Assembly (NCBI RefSeq): GCF_014651915.1
Contig: NZ_BMXU01000002.1
Span: 439,507 to 503,506, forward strand
Source: Parvularcula lutaonensis
Lineage (GTDB): Bacteria > Pseudomonadota > Alphaproteobacteria > Caulobacterales > Parvularculaceae
Length of the DNA stretch: 64,000 nt
Direction of reading: 5' to 3'
Below, piece after piece: positions 9,171 through 17,875 of this stretch (positions are counted from its first letter, which is position 1; every line of letters starts with the position of its first letter). A program made the position numbers and the translations under genes. The notes beneath the pieces were generated by a model. The model was not told where the DNA came from. It ran no database searches and saw only the letters and a list, made by a program, of their open reading frames with translations.

Positions 9171-9776
9171 TCAGGAGCCGAGCGATCCCTTGGTCGAAGG
9201 CACGGCACCGGCCTGCCTCGGATCAAGGCTCACGGCCATCTTGAACGCCCTCGCGCACGCCTTGAAGCAGCTCTCCGCAATATGGTGGTTGTTCTCGCCA
9301 TAGAGATTCTCGACATGCAGGCACATGCCGCCATTGGTGGCGAAGGCCTGGAACCACTCCTTGAAGAGCTCGGTGTCCATGTCGCCGATCTTGTCGCGCG
9401 AGAAATCCACCTTCCAGACCAGGTAGGGCCGCATGGCGAAGTCCATGGCCGCGCGGGTCAGCGTCTCGTCCATGGGGATGTAGGCATGGCCGAAGCGGGT
9501 GATTCCCTTCATGTCGCCCACCGCGTCCGCGGCCGCGAGGCCCATGACGATGCCAACGTCCTCCGTCGTGTGGTGACCGTCGATGTGCAGGTCACCCTTG
9601 CAGCGGACGTGGAGGTCGACGAGCGCGTGCTTGGCGAAGCCCTCCAGCATGTGATCGAGAAAACCGATGCCCGTCTGGACGTCGGCCTTGCCCTCGCCAT
9701 CGAGGTTCAGCCGGACCGTAATGTCGGTCTCTTTGGTCTTGCGGTGCCGCTCAGCGGTACGCGGGGTGCCGGTCAC
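9171..9776 (-). CDS. hisB: Imidazoleglycerol-phosphate dehydratase HisB
   Basis: A 201-residue monofunctional dehydratase (no HisB-N phosphatase domain) that makes imidazole acetol phosphate. The Mn-binding repeats are visible: [14 protein letters not shown], then [13 protein letters not shown], and the C-terminal [13 protein letters not shown]. Length and motif order match the family. It opens the minus-strand his cluster; the small secreted-protein gene and a terminator separate it from hisHAFE. Confidence 0.96.
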   Translation of the reverse strand: MTGTPRTAERHRKTKETDITVRLNLDGEGKADVQTGIGFLDHMLEGFAKHALVDLHVRCKGDLHIDGHHTTEDVGIVMGLAAADAVGDMKGITRFGHAYIPMDETLTRAAMDFAMRPYLVWKVDFSRDKIGDMDTELFKEWFQAFATNGGMCLHVENLYGENNHHIAESCFKACARAFKMAVSLDPRQAGAVPSTKGSLGS

Positions 9777-9838
9777 TTGCTCACGCTCCTTCAGGAGAGA
9801 GCGCTGCTAGCAGACGGAAATGAACAAGGTCCAGCGTG

Positions 9839-10486
9839 TCAGGGCGCCGCTGCCAGCCGTTCCGCGGCCACGGCGCTGAGCTCGCCCGAGATCGACAGCC
9901 TCACGCGGTCGCCCACGACACCAGGAAAAGCCTTCATGCCGAAGGACGAGCGGCTGATTTCGATCTCGCCTCCGAAGCCCACGGCCTCTTGGGGACAGGC
10001 CGCGACGCCATCGCAGGACAGGCTGATATCGAATGCTGCAGGCTGGGTGATGCCGCGGATGGTGATCTGCCCGTCCACCGAGCCGATGCCGCCTTCGCGC
10101 CACTCGGTCAGAACGCCCTCGAAGATCGCCTGCGGATGCGCGGCCACGTCGAACCACGCCTCCGACTTGACGATGTTCTCATACATCTCGCTGCCAAGCT
10201 CGATCGTGTCCAGGTCGACGACAGCGCGAACCGACACCTCCGGTGCCGAGGCGTCGATGATGGTGACGTCGCCCGAGAAGGCCTCGAACTCGCCCTTCAC
10301 CCCGCCCGGCGTGAACGAGCGCACCTGGAAGCCCATACGGGCGGTATCGGGCTGGAGTGCGTAGCTCTGTGGCGGCAGCGCCTCGAGGGTTTCGACGGCC
10401 AAGGCCGCGTTCTTCTGAGGCGCCATGCTGGCGCATGCGCATAGCGTGAGGACGAATGCCGTAAAAGCGACGTTCTGTCGAAACAT
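9839..10486 (-). CDS. YceI-family lipoprotein
   Basis: A 215-residue protein. ATG at 10486 is chosen because GGGAGGT lies 7 nt upstream and it gives a signal peptide ending in the lipobox LCAC (about residues 15-18). The rest is a YceI-type lipocalin-like beta barrel: TARMGFQVRSFTPGGVKGEFEAFSGD, later IVKSEAWFDVAAHPQAIFEG, and late GEIEISRSSFGMKAFPGVVGD. YceI proteins bind isoprenoid quinones or amphiphiles in the periplasm; a specific ligand is not inferable. The gene is downstream of, and codirectional with, the SDR gene. Confidence 0.88.
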   Translation of the reverse strand: MFRQNVAFTAFVLTLCACASMAPQKNAALAVETLEALPPQSYALQPDTARMGFQVRSFTPGGVKGEFEAFSGDVTIIDASAPEVSVRAVVDLDTIELGSEMYENIVKSEAWFDVAAHPQAIFEGVLTEWREGGIGSVDGQITIRGITQPAAFDISLSCDGVAACPQEAVGFGGEIEISRSSFGMKAFPGVVGDRVRLSISGELSAVAAERLAAAP

Positions 10487-10624
10487 AGGCGCGACCTCCC
10501 GAGGTTCAGGCCTTGTGTTCTCCACGAGAGCCCTTGATTGCATCGCATTCTGGCACGCGAAGATGACAACACTAAGGGTACTCTTTTTCGGCGCCTTGCC
10601 CAGCGCCCTCAAGTCGCAGCCTGG

Positions 10625-11572
10625 TCAGAGCCCGTTCGGGAAGAGCGAGCTGGTCTGGCCCGCAAATCGCGCCTCGTCCTCGTCTTCCTCGTGTTCGATG
10701 ACAAAACCCTTTTCGGCGAGGAGGCGTTCGGTCTCATCCCACATGGCGCGGGCGACACGATCCGGATCACTCGGCAGGGTTGGGGTGGCCGGCTTTTCCT
10801 TCTCCCAGTAGAGCCCGTTGTTCCAGGCGCCATCATCGGAGAGGGCGGCTGCGAGCGTCGTCTTTGCGCCCTTTTCGGGCGTGATCTGCATCGGCTTGGT
10901 CAACAGGAACAGCGCCTGCCAAGCACCGGGGAAGTGGTTCTTCCGGCCGAAGTCCGAGTTGACGAAGCCCGGATGCACCGCATGGGCGCGGATCCCGACC
11001 ATGCCGTAGCGCCGCGCCATCTCCCGCGCATGGAGCAGGTTGCACATCTTGCTCTCGGAGTAGGCATCACGGGAGATCCCGCGCTTCTCCGGCAGAAGGT
11101 TCTCGGGGTCGAGTTTGCGCGCGAACTGGTGGGCGGCGGAGCTGAGATTGATGATCCGGGCCTCGCCTCTCTCCCGCGTGGTCGCGCGGATCTTCGGCAT
11201 CAGGGCTTCGGTGAAGGCGAAGGTGCCGATGTGGTTCACGCCCATGATGAGCTCGAAACCGTCCTTCGTGGTGCCGCCCTTCGCCGTGCCGAGCCCGGCA
11301 TTGTTGACGAGGACGTCGATGCGGTCCTCGTGCTTGAGCGCTTCGGCAGCGGCCCGGATCGAGGCGAGGTCGCCGAGATCAAGTAGCTGCAACGCGAAGT
11401 TCTTGTGGCCTGTCTCTTCCTTGAGACGGGTTAGCGCCGCCTCGCCCTTATCGCTGCTGCGCGCGGTGATGATGACCTTGCCGCCGGTCCTGGCGAGGGC
11501 CTTGGCGGTTCCGTAGCCAATGCCGGTGTTCGCCCCGGTGACGACGAAGGTCTTCTGGCGGTGCTCGATCAT
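10625..11572 (-). CDS. Short-chain dehydrogenase/reductase (retinol dehydrogenase-like)
   Basis: A 315-residue classical-type SDR. The cofactor motif TGANTGIGYGTA is at residues 12-23, DLGDL for the adenine pocket, NNAG near residue 90, and the catalytic YSESK near residue 170 with an upstream Ser (INLSSAAHQ). The long C-terminal tail (about 270-315) is acidic. The TGANTGIG variant and the length are characteristic of the retinol-dehydrogenase/WW-oxidoreductase-like group, which acts on lipophilic alcohols; the bacterial substrate is unknown. Confidence 0.88.
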   Translation of the reverse strand: MIEHRQKTFVVTGANTGIGYGTAKALARTGGKVIITARSSDKGEAALTRLKEETGHKNFALQLLDLGDLASIRAAAEALKHEDRIDVLVNNAGLGTAKGGTTKDGFELIMGVNHIGTFAFTEALMPKIRATTRERGEARIINLSSAAHQFARKLDPENLLPEKRGISRDAYSESKMCNLLHAREMARRYGMVGIRAHAVHPGFVNSDFGRKNHFPGAWQALFLLTKPMQITPEKGAKTTLAAALSDDGAWNNGLYWEKEKPATPTLPSDPDRVARAMWDETERLLAEKGFVIEHEEDEDEARFAGQTSSLFPNGL

Positions 11573-11660
11573 AAGTGAAGGCTAGTCTGCGTCGCGGCGC
11601 TCTCCAAACTGTCGGTTCAGTTATGTTTGACGCATCGGCCAGTCAGAGAGAGGAGGGGCA

Positions 11661-12002
11661 ATGCTGATCTATAAAATTTTCCGCAGGGCCGAGTGGGAAG
11701 CTCTGGAGCGCGATGGCGAGACTGCCGGAGCACCGATCGACCTTCAGGACGGCTACATCCATATCTCCGCCGCCGAGCAGACCCGCGAGACCGTGGCCAA
11801 ATACTTTGCCGGCTACGATGACCTGATGCTCGTCGCTCTGGAGGCTGACGATTTCGGTGAGGACCTTAAATGGGAGCCCTCGCGCGGCGGGGCCCTGTTC
11901 CCGCATCTCTACCGCAAGCTGAGGCGGGACGAGGTCGTCTGGGCCGAGCCGCTCGAGCTTGGGGCAGACGGGGAGCATGTCTTCCCCGCCCGCTTTGGCT
12001 GA
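11661..12002 (+). CDS. DUF952 family protein
   Basis: A 113-residue cytosolic protein. It begins MLIYKIFRRAEWEAL, has the DGYIHISAAEQTRET segment and ends with a FPHLYR strand, the DUF952 pattern. These small proteins resemble glutathione S-transferase C-terminal-related folds and have no established activity. The ribosome site is strong: GAGAGAGGAGGGGCA directly upstream of the ATG. It is monocistronic, convergent with the DUF2141 gene. Confidence 0.85.
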   Translation: MLIYKIFRRAEWEALERDGETAGAPIDLQDGYIHISAAEQTRETVAKYFAGYDDLMLVALEADDFGEDLKWEPSRGGALFPHLYRKLRRDEVVWAEPLELGADGEHVFPARFG

Positions 12003-12081
12003 TCTGCGACGATCGCGAGGGCCTTTGAAGCCGAGGCAGTCGACCGTCGGCACCTCCCCGAGAAGGTGCCGGGACCGGCGG

Positions 12082-12456
12082 CTATTGGCGGGGGTAGGTC
12101 ATGTCGATACGGACGATCGCACCGTTCTCGCCGACCTCGACGGCGGCGTCCTCGAACGTATACTGACCGTTGTTCGAGACGCCATAGGCATCAAGCGGCC
12201 AGCCGTTTTCCTGGAAATCGAACTGGCCGTTGGCGTTGTCGTCATGCCAGATCGAGACGCCATAAGTGCCGACGGGCACGTCGAAGTCGAACTGCATATT
12301 GCCAGTCTCCGGATCGACGATGGTGCCTGCGGTGCCGCGTTGCTGTCCGAAATCCGCTTCGGTCTGCACGGACACGTAAATCTGGCCTTCGGTGCTCTGA
12401 ACATCTTCGACGATGACGGTCAGCGGGGCCATCAGGAACAGGATGGAAGCGATCAT
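12082..12456 (-). CDS. DUF2141 exported protein
   Basis: A 124-residue product. ATG at 12456 has AGGAG 8 nt upstream and yields a hydrophobic leader (MIASILFLMAPLTVIVEDV), so it is probably exported. The body shows the DUF2141 pattern: GQIYVSVQTEADF early, VPVGTYGVSIWHDDNANGQ in the middle and a Gly/Asn-rich stretch later (about residues 80-95). Family members are small periplasmic or outer-membrane-associated proteins of unknown function. The gene is preceded by a clear promoter overlapped by two palindromic operator boxes, so it is likely under tight repression. Confidence 0.85.
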   Translation of the reverse strand: MIASILFLMAPLTVIVEDVQSTEGQIYVSVQTEADFGQQRGTAGTIVDPETGNMQFDFDVPVGTYGVSIWHDDNANGQFDFQENGWPLDAYGVSNNGQYTFEDAAVEVGENGAIVRIDMTYPRQ

Positions 12457-12486
12457 GGTGGGGTCTCCTCTCGTTGTCGCAATGTA

Positions 12487-12538
12487 GTTTGTAAAACAAA
12501 CCAATCGGAGGTTCAAGAGACATGTTTGAAAAACAAAC
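12487..12538 (-). promoter_or_regulatory. Promoter with two GTTTG-N5-CAAAC operator palindromes
   Basis: On the minus strand a sigma70-like promoter is visible: -35 TTGAAC (plus coordinates 12511-12516), a 17-nt spacer and -10 TACAAA (12488-12493). Two near-identical palindromes, GTTTG-N5-CAAAC, lie at 12487-12501 (on the -10) and 12524-12538 (just upstream of the -35), centres 37 bp apart. This is the layout of a TetR/MarR-type repressor operator. The cognate regulator is not evident nearby. Confidence 0.7.
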
Positions 12539-12661
12539 CGAGCGGGCTGCATTTTTTCTGCAGGGGCGCTAGGGGCCGTTTTGTCCCGAAGGGCTGGCGA
12601 ATCGCATCGGCCATCCCAATTGAGGGCCAGTTCAAAGCGTTAACGGGAAGGAGCCCGAGCC

Positions 12662-13198
12662 ATGACGACGATCCTAGCGGTGAGGCGCGGCGGGCAGGTG
12701 GCAGTCGGGGGCGACGGCCAGGTGTCGATGGACAAGACCATTTCCAAGGGCGATGCGCGCAAGGTGCGCCGGATCGCAGGCGGCAGGGTCATCGCGGGCT
12801 TCGCGGGCGGAACGGCGGACGCCTTCGCCCTTCTCGAACGCCTCGAAGCAAAGCTCGAGCAGTATCCGACGCAGCTCACCCGCGCCTGTGTCGAGCTTGC
12901 CAAGGATTGGCGCACCGACCGGGCACTGCGCCGACTGGAAGCGCTGCTCATCGTCGCCAATGAGGAGACGACCTTGATGCTCTCGGGCCTCGGCGACGTC
13001 ATCGAGCCGGAGAACATGGAGGAGGGTGATTGCATCGCCATCGGGTCCGGGGGCAATTTCGCCCTCGCAGGCGCGCTTGCGCTCCTTCAGAACACGGACC
13101 TGTCTGCCGAAGAGATCGTCCGGAAGGGGCTCGCTCTTGCGGGTAAGATCGACGTCTATACGAATGACAAACACACGGTCGAGGTAATCGCGTCGTGA
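12662..13198 (+). CDS. hslV: ATP-dependent protease peptidase subunit HslV
   Basis: A 178-residue threonine protease of the HslUV (ClpYQ) heat-shock protease. It begins [12 protein letters not shown], so Met removal exposes the catalytic Thr1; [10 protein letters not shown] and the central [18 protein letters not shown] are typical. AAGGAG lies 8 nt upstream of ATG 12662. The stop overlaps the GTG start of the DUF2809 gene by 4 bp, and hslU follows that gene. Confidence 0.97.
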   Translation: MTTILAVRRGGQVAVGGDGQVSMDKTISKGDARKVRRIAGGRVIAGFAGGTADAFALLERLEAKLEQYPTQLTRACVELAKDWRTDRALRRLEALLIVANEETTLMLSGLGDVIEPENMEEGDCIAIGSGGNFALAGALALLQNTDLSAEEIVRKGLALAGKIDVYTNDKHTVEVIAS

Positions 13199-13557
13199 GG
13201 CTCCTCTATCTTCTCGTCGTCGGCATCCTTTCGGTCATCCTCGCGGCCATCGCTGTCTTCGGTGAGGGTCTCGTCCGCACCCATGGCGGCGACCTTCTCG
13301 TTGTCATTTGGCTCTACGCCCTCATCCGGCTTGTCACCATGATGCCGAAGGCCCTGGCAGCCGTCCTGACACTGATCGTCGCCTTCGGGATAGAGTTTGG
13401 CCAGGTCATCGACCTCGCCGGCCAACTTGGCCTTGGCGAGGGACGTGGGGCGCGTCTTGCGCTCGGCAACACTTATGATCCCCTCGACCTGGTGGCCTAC
13501 ACGCTGGGCGTCGGGTTGGCGTTCATTCTCGACCGCGCATTGTCATCCGCGCGCTGA
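13195..13557 (+). CDS. DUF2809 family membrane protein between hslV and hslU
   Basis: A 120-residue protein starting at a GTG that overlaps the hslV stop (GTGA). It has about four hydrophobic helices (residues 5-20, 32-48, 54-72, 97-115). The late [14 protein letters not shown] and [20 protein letters not shown] segments match DUF2809, a family of small integral membrane proteins of unknown function. Its position between the two subunit genes of one protease, translationally coupled to hslV, is unusual. Confidence 0.78.
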   Translation: MRLLYLLVVGILSVILAAIAVFGEGLVRTHGGDLLVVIWLYALIRLVTMMPKALAAVLTLIVAFGIEFGQVIDLAGQLGLGEGRGARLALGNTYDPLDLVAYTLGVGLAFILDRALSSAR

Positions 13558-13579
13558 ACAGGACTGGTACGGAACAAAC

Positions 13580-14890
13580 ATGTCTGACCTTACTCCCCGC
13601 GAGATCGTTTCCGAACTCGACCGCTTCATCATCGGCCAGAAAGACGCCAAACGCGCCGTCGCCGTGGCGCTCAGGAACCGCTGGCGTCGGCGACAGCTCA
13701 CGGGCTCCCTCAAAAATGAGGTGACGCCGAAGAACATCCTGATGATCGGGCCGACCGGGGTGGGCAAGACCGAGATTTCGCGCCGCCTCGCAAAGCTGGT
13801 CGGTGCGCCTTTCGTGAAGGTCGAGGCGACCAAGTTCACCGAAGTGGGTTATGTCGGCCGCGACGTCGACTCGATTGTGCGCGACCTCGTGGAAGTGGCG
13901 CTCCAGCTCGTCCGTGAGCGGAGAAGAGAGGAAGTCCGCACCCGCGCGCAGGACGCAGCGGAGGCTCGTGTGATCGAGGCACTGGTCGGTGAGCACGCAG
14001 GCGAGGCGACGAAGGAAAGCTTCCGCCGCAAGCTCCGCGACGGCCTTCTCGACGAAACCGAAGTCGAGATCGAGGTCGTCGACAATGGTCGCGGCGGATT
14101 TCCGAGCATGGACATCCCCGGCCTGCCTGGTGGCTCGGTCGGCATGATCAACCTCTCGGACATGATGAAGGGCGCCTTTGGCCAGCAGAGGAAAAAGCGG
14201 AAGATGTTCGTCAAGGACGCCTACAAGCCGCTGATCGAGGAGGAGAGCGACAAGCTCCTCGACGATGAAAAGATCCAGCAGGAGGCCCTCGAAGCGGTCG
14301 AGAACGACGGCATCGTTTTCCTCGACGAAATCGACAAGGTGGCAAAATCCTCCGAACGCGGATCAGGCGATGTCAGTCGCGAGGGCGTCCAGCGCGATCT
14401 GCTCCCTCTCATCGAAGGCTCGGTGGTGCCGACGAAGTACGGCGCTGTGAAGACGGATCATATCCTCTTCATTGCCTCGGGCGCCTTCCACCTCGCCAAG
14501 CCATCGGATCTCCTGCCAGAGCTCCAGGGCCGCCTGCCGATCCGCGTCGAGCTACGTTCCCTGACCCGCGACGATTTCCGGGCGATCCTGACGGATACAG
14601 AAGCCAGCCTCCTCAGGCAGTACGAGGCGCTCATCGGGGCTGAGGGCGTGACGCTCAGATTCTCCGAAGACGGGATCGACGCCCTTGCCGACATGGCCGC
14701 TCGTGTGAACGAGAGTGTCGAGAACATCGGTGCCCGCAGGCTCTCGACGATCCTTGAGCGGGTGCTGGAGGAAGTCAGCTTCACCGCTGCCGACCGGAGC
14801 GGCGAGGAGGTCACGATCGACCGCGCCTATGTCGAAAACGCCCTCGAAGGACTCGCCGGTTCGCAGGACCTTTCGAAATTCATCCTCTAG
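13580..14890 (+). CDS. hslU: ATP-dependent protease ATPase subunit HslU
   Basis: A 436-residue AAA+ unfoldase that feeds substrates to HslV. Walker [10 protein letters not shown] is at residues 57-65, the pore loop GYVGRD near 90, the I-domain spans about 110-230, Walker B VFLDEIDK near 245, and the sensor/C-terminal region carries [13 protein letters not shown]. It ends with the ISKFIL-type tail (LSKFIL) that docks into HslV. ATG at 13580 is chosen by homology ([10 protein letters not shown]); an in-frame extension back to 13397 overlaps the DUF2809 gene and is not coding in this frame. Confidence 0.97.
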   Translation: MSDLTPREIVSELDRFIIGQKDAKRAVAVALRNRWRRRQLTGSLKNEVTPKNILMIGPTGVGKTEISRRLAKLVGAPFVKVEATKFTEVGYVGRDVDSIVRDLVEVALQLVRERRREEVRTRAQDAAEARVIEALVGEHAGEATKESFRRKLRDGLLDETEVEIEVVDNGRGGFPSMDIPGLPGGSVGMINLSDMMKGAFGQQRKKRKMFVKDAYKPLIEEESDKLLDDEKIQQEALEAVENDGIVFLDEIDKVAKSSERGSGDVSREGVQRDLLPLIEGSVVPTKYGAVKTDHILFIASGAFHLAKPSDLLPELQGRLPIRVELRSLTRDDFRAILTDTEASLLRQYEALIGAEGVTLRFSEDGIDALADMAARVNESVENIGARRLSTILERVLEEVSFTAADRSGEEVTIDRAYVENALEGLAGSQDLSKFIL

Positions 14891-15018
14891 CGCTCGCGCA
14901 TCCGGCACTGCTCGTGCAGCTTTCCAAACTGCCTTCAGGCGAGAAAAGTCATCTTCCGCGTTGAGGGCATCGCCCCTGCGATTGCCTTCTCACCATCGCG
15001 GTGTTGGTGAGGTCATGG

Positions 15019-16026
15019 ATGGGAGGAGGGCGGAAAGCCGGCAGGAAGTGGGCGCCAGTGGTTCAGCTTCTGGCGGTTCTCGCTTCGGCCTGTGCCAGTC
15101 GTCCCGATGTCGACACGGCCGTCAGCGTCGAGGGCGCTTTCTCGCTGCTCTCCGGCCAGGGCGACCTTGCCTTCACCGTGCCCGTCAGCATCGACGGCTC
15201 GCCCGAGCTGCCATTCATCGTCGACACCGGCAGCACGGCGACCGCGCTCTATCCGCGGGCGGTTGCCGCTCTTGCCGAGGAGCCCCGGATCGACGGACGC
15301 GCTTTCGTCTGGGGAATTGCCGAAGCGCAGGAGCGTCCGGTCGTCAGGATCGGTGAAATCACCCTCGGGCAATCCAGGCGGTTCAACGTCCCGGCAGTCC
15401 TCCTCGAGCAGTCAGGTGCCACGCCGGGGCTTGCAGGTCTGGTCGGACTCGATCTTCTCGACGCATATGCGATGGTCTGGCGGCCGGAAACCGGGCTTCT
15501 CACCTTCATCCCGAATGACGTCTTCATGCCGGAGGCCTTCGCCAACTGGGAAGAACTGCGGCTCGAGCGCCGCATTCCGGAGGGTCGGAGCAAGCGTCTT
15601 GCGACCGTGACCATGAGAATGGGCGGGCGACCGGTGCCCGCGGTGGTCGACACCGGGGCATCGAACAGCTTCGCGAACTGGGATGCGGTCCGGGCCAACC
15701 CGATCCTGCGTCTGGCCCGGCGCCGGCTCCAGCGCCGCTGGGAAGTCGAAGGCGCGATCGGGAGCTTTGAGCCTCGGCTAGAGGCCCGCTTTGACCGCCT
15801 GCGGATCGGAGGGCAGGACTGGCAGGGAGCGTCCATGACCATCGCGGACCTGCCCGCCTTCATTCCGGAGGACGGCGATGTCGAACCGCTTGTGATCCTT
15901 GGCGCGGACTTCTGGGCAGCCCATGCCTTCGCAATCGACCTCAAGGGAAGCCGGCTCTTCCTCCGCCCCATTCCAGACGAAAACAAGCTTGATCCGGTCA
16001 TCATCGTCGGTCGGCCAAAAACCTGA
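15019..16026 (+). CDS. Retropepsin-like aspartic protease lipoprotein (two protease domains)
   Basis: A 335-residue protein whose N-terminus is basic and hydrophobic and ends in the lipobox LASAC (about residues 21-25), so it is probably lipid-anchored outside the inner membrane. Two retropepsin-type catalytic motifs are present in tandem: IVDTGSTATAL around residue 69 and VVDTGASNSFA around residue 207. One chain could therefore form a pseudodimeric active site as in pepsin-type enzymes. ATG 15019 is preferred over the GTG at 15001 because GAGG lies 6 nt upstream. Substrate unknown. Confidence 0.8.
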   Translation: MGGGRKAGRKWAPVVQLLAVLASACASRPDVDTAVSVEGAFSLLSGQGDLAFTVPVSIDGSPELPFIVDTGSTATALYPRAVAALAEEPRIDGRAFVWGIAEAQERPVVRIGEITLGQSRRFNVPAVLLEQSGATPGLAGLVGLDLLDAYAMVWRPETGLLTFIPNDVFMPEAFANWEELRLERRIPEGRSKRLATVTMRMGGRPVPAVVDTGASNSFANWDAVRANPILRLARRRLQRRWEVEGAIGSFEPRLEARFDRLRIGGQDWQGASMTIADLPAFIPEDGDVEPLVILGADFWAAHAFAIDLKGSRLFLRPIPDENKLDPVIIVGRPKT

Positions 16027-16367
16027 TGGAATGAAAAAACGGCGGTCCGCTCCCCCCACGAACCGCCGGTCCCCTCTCGTCGAAGCCGGCGTCTTCCGAC
16101 TTCCGGGAGGGGATTGTCGCCAGGCGGCTTTCCCCTCTTCTAATGACAGAAGTTAACGCAAAGCTCTGTTGCGTTCAATGCATGAATCGCGGCGCTGTCG
16201 AAATTCACTCATAATCTCCGACAGATATCCCCCATGGGGGTATGCCGCACCGCTCACTGACGGTCGAAAGCCGCACCATTGCGGAAATGAACAGCCCTCG
16301 GTGATGGCGGGCTGGCGCAAACCTTTCTCACGCGTTAACTTGTCCACTCAGGTTGGAGGGCAGCGTC
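16027..16367. other. Intergenic region with hairpin and CCCCCATGGGGG palindrome
   Basis: No gene is supported here. A 7-bp inverted repeat (cggcggt 16040-16046 / accgccg 16062-16068) follows the protease gene without a T-run on the plus strand, so it is only a weak terminator candidate. A perfect 12-bp palindrome CCCCCATGGGGG lies at 16229-16240, about 130 bp upstream of the next gene, and may be a regulator site. Confidence 0.5.
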
Positions 16368-17873
16368 GTGGCTAATCAGTTCGTCGCGTTCATGGATGAA
16401 CGTCATGGCCTTGGGGCCTGGGTCGCCGAACAGATCGCTGCCGATCTCTTCCGGAACCCTGCGCGTCAGAGGCAGAACAGCGTCGCGGCCAAGGCAGGCA
16501 CGGCGTCCCAGGACCTCTCCGGGCGCCCGATAAGCTCTGCAGATCTTTCGATGAGCCTCATGGGCTCAGGCATGCGGCGCAGCTTCGGCAACGCGGCCGC
16601 AGCGCCGGCTGCTGCCGCCACGGCCACTGCCCAGGCCTTCAAGACGTGGACAAGCCCCCGCGCGTCAGCCGAATCGACCGCTGCGGCGGTGGTTTCCGGC
16701 CAGGCGCAGGTCGGCGTCCTGCCACTTTACGACGAGCATGAAGGCTTCAACACGGACACGCTCTGCGCGCTGATGGATTTTCCGCAGCAGGTGCTGGGCG
16801 AGTATGTTGCCGAGAGCAATTACGTTCTCGCGGTGCCGACCGATCTCATCCACGAAATCGACCAGGCCGGCTTCACTGACAGTTTCGATGCGTCGGGCAC
16901 CAAGGCATTCCAATGGAACGCCGAGAAGCAGCGCAAGTATCGCGGTCGCGTCGGCACAGTGTATGCGTCCAACGATGCCATCCGCCACTGCGCGGCCGCG
17001 ATCGAGGGTCTCCGCGCCAAGGGTGTCGATGTCCAGGTCATCCCCGATGGCCATGACGTCTATCGCGAGGGCCTCGCCCAGGCGGCACGGCTTCTTGATC
17101 CGAACCGCGAGGTTTCGACCAGCTATGGCCCCAATGGCCAGCAGCGCACCTCGAAGGTGAAGGCCGCGAACCACAACAAGCCGCTGATTGGCGTGCTCTT
17201 GTCATTCGACAAGGCGCTCGGCGATGGCGGCTACAGTTTCGACAGCGACTACAAGGTGCTCGAGGCGGAGATGGCCGGAGCCGACAGGGTCCGCACGTCT
17301 TTCATCGCAACCGCCGCGCGTCCGAAAGACGAGCGTTCCCGCGGTGAGCCGATGTCCGATGACATCGCGTCTGTCGAGAGGTTCTTCCGCAAGCCGCGGG
17401 TTCGCCACGATTCGGTTGAACAGGGACCGCTGCGCAGGACGCCGGGCCTGGCGGGCCGCGCCGAGGGCCTCGAGCCCGCCTCGGGACCCTATCCCTATGC
17501 GCGCCTTCTCTATTCCATCCCGACCGTCGGGCGGGATGCGAAGGATCATTCGCCGGTCCTGGCCAAGTTGGCCGAGGCTGGATTGAGCTACCGAATGGTT
17601 TCCCTCGACCGCCGCGACGGCATGCCGCTCGTGCTCGCCATCGACGTGCCGGCAGGCGAGCAGTCCAAACTCCGTTCGGTCGTCCGCGCCGTTCGCAAGC
17701 TTCCCGGTGCGCAGCGGCTCGCTGCCTTCCCGTCGGTGACGCCGATGGTTGATGCTTCGCTGCGACCACGGCCGACGCATTCGCCCAAGGCGCGCATCTT
17801 GTTGCAGGGCGCCGCAGTCATTCTCGTGTTTCTTGGCGCCTTCGTCGGGTTGTCGCTGGCGGGCCTGATCTAA
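16368..17873 (+). CDS. Tail-anchored prephenate-dehydratase-like protein with ACT-like domain
   Basis: A 501-residue protein from GTG 16368, chosen because GGAGGG sits 7 nt upstream. An N-terminal region of low complexity (Ala-rich, about 80-100) precedes a prephenate-dehydratase-like bilobed domain: AAAVVSGQAQVGVLPLYDEH and LGEYVAESNYVLAVP resemble the PDT substrate lobes. The position of the PDT catalytic TRF motif appears as RTSF, so the Arg is displaced. A segment starting RLLYSIPTVGRDAK (about residues 385-460) looks like an ACT regulatory domain. The C-terminus is a single hydrophobic helix (about 475-501), which would make it a tail-anchored membrane protein. Catalysis is doubtful; a sensory or regulatory role is inference. 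Confidence 0.55.
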   Translation: MANQFVAFMDERHGLGAWVAEQIAADLFRNPARQRQNSVAAKAGTASQDLSGRPISSADLSMSLMGSGMRRSFGNAAAAPAAAATATAQAFKTWTSPRASAESTAAAVVSGQAQVGVLPLYDEHEGFNTDTLCALMDFPQQVLGEYVAESNYVLAVPTDLIHEIDQAGFTDSFDASGTKAFQWNAEKQRKYRGRVGTVYASNDAIRHCAAAIEGLRAKGVDVQVIPDGHDVYREGLAQAARLLDPNREVSTSYGPNGQQRTSKVKAANHNKPLIGVLLSFDKALGDGGYSFDSDYKVLEAEMAGADRVRTSFIATAARPKDERSRGEPMSDDIASVERFFRKPRVRHDSVEQGPLRRTPGLAGRAEGLEPASGPYPYARLLYSIPTVGRDAKDHSPVLAKLAEAGLSYRMVSLDRRDGMPLVLAIDVPAGEQSKLRSVVRAVRKLPGAQRLAAFPSVTPMVDASLRPRPTHSPKARILLQGAAVILVFLGAFVGLSLAGLI

Positions 17874-17875
17874 AA

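Noticed and set aside
9054-10364. 436-residue plus-strand ORF across hisB and yceI
   Set aside because: Antisense shadow of two well-supported genes.
16040-16068. Terminator after the retropepsin-like gene
   Set aside because: The stem lacks a T-run on the plus strand; the A-run before it would suit only a minus-strand gene, and none ends here.
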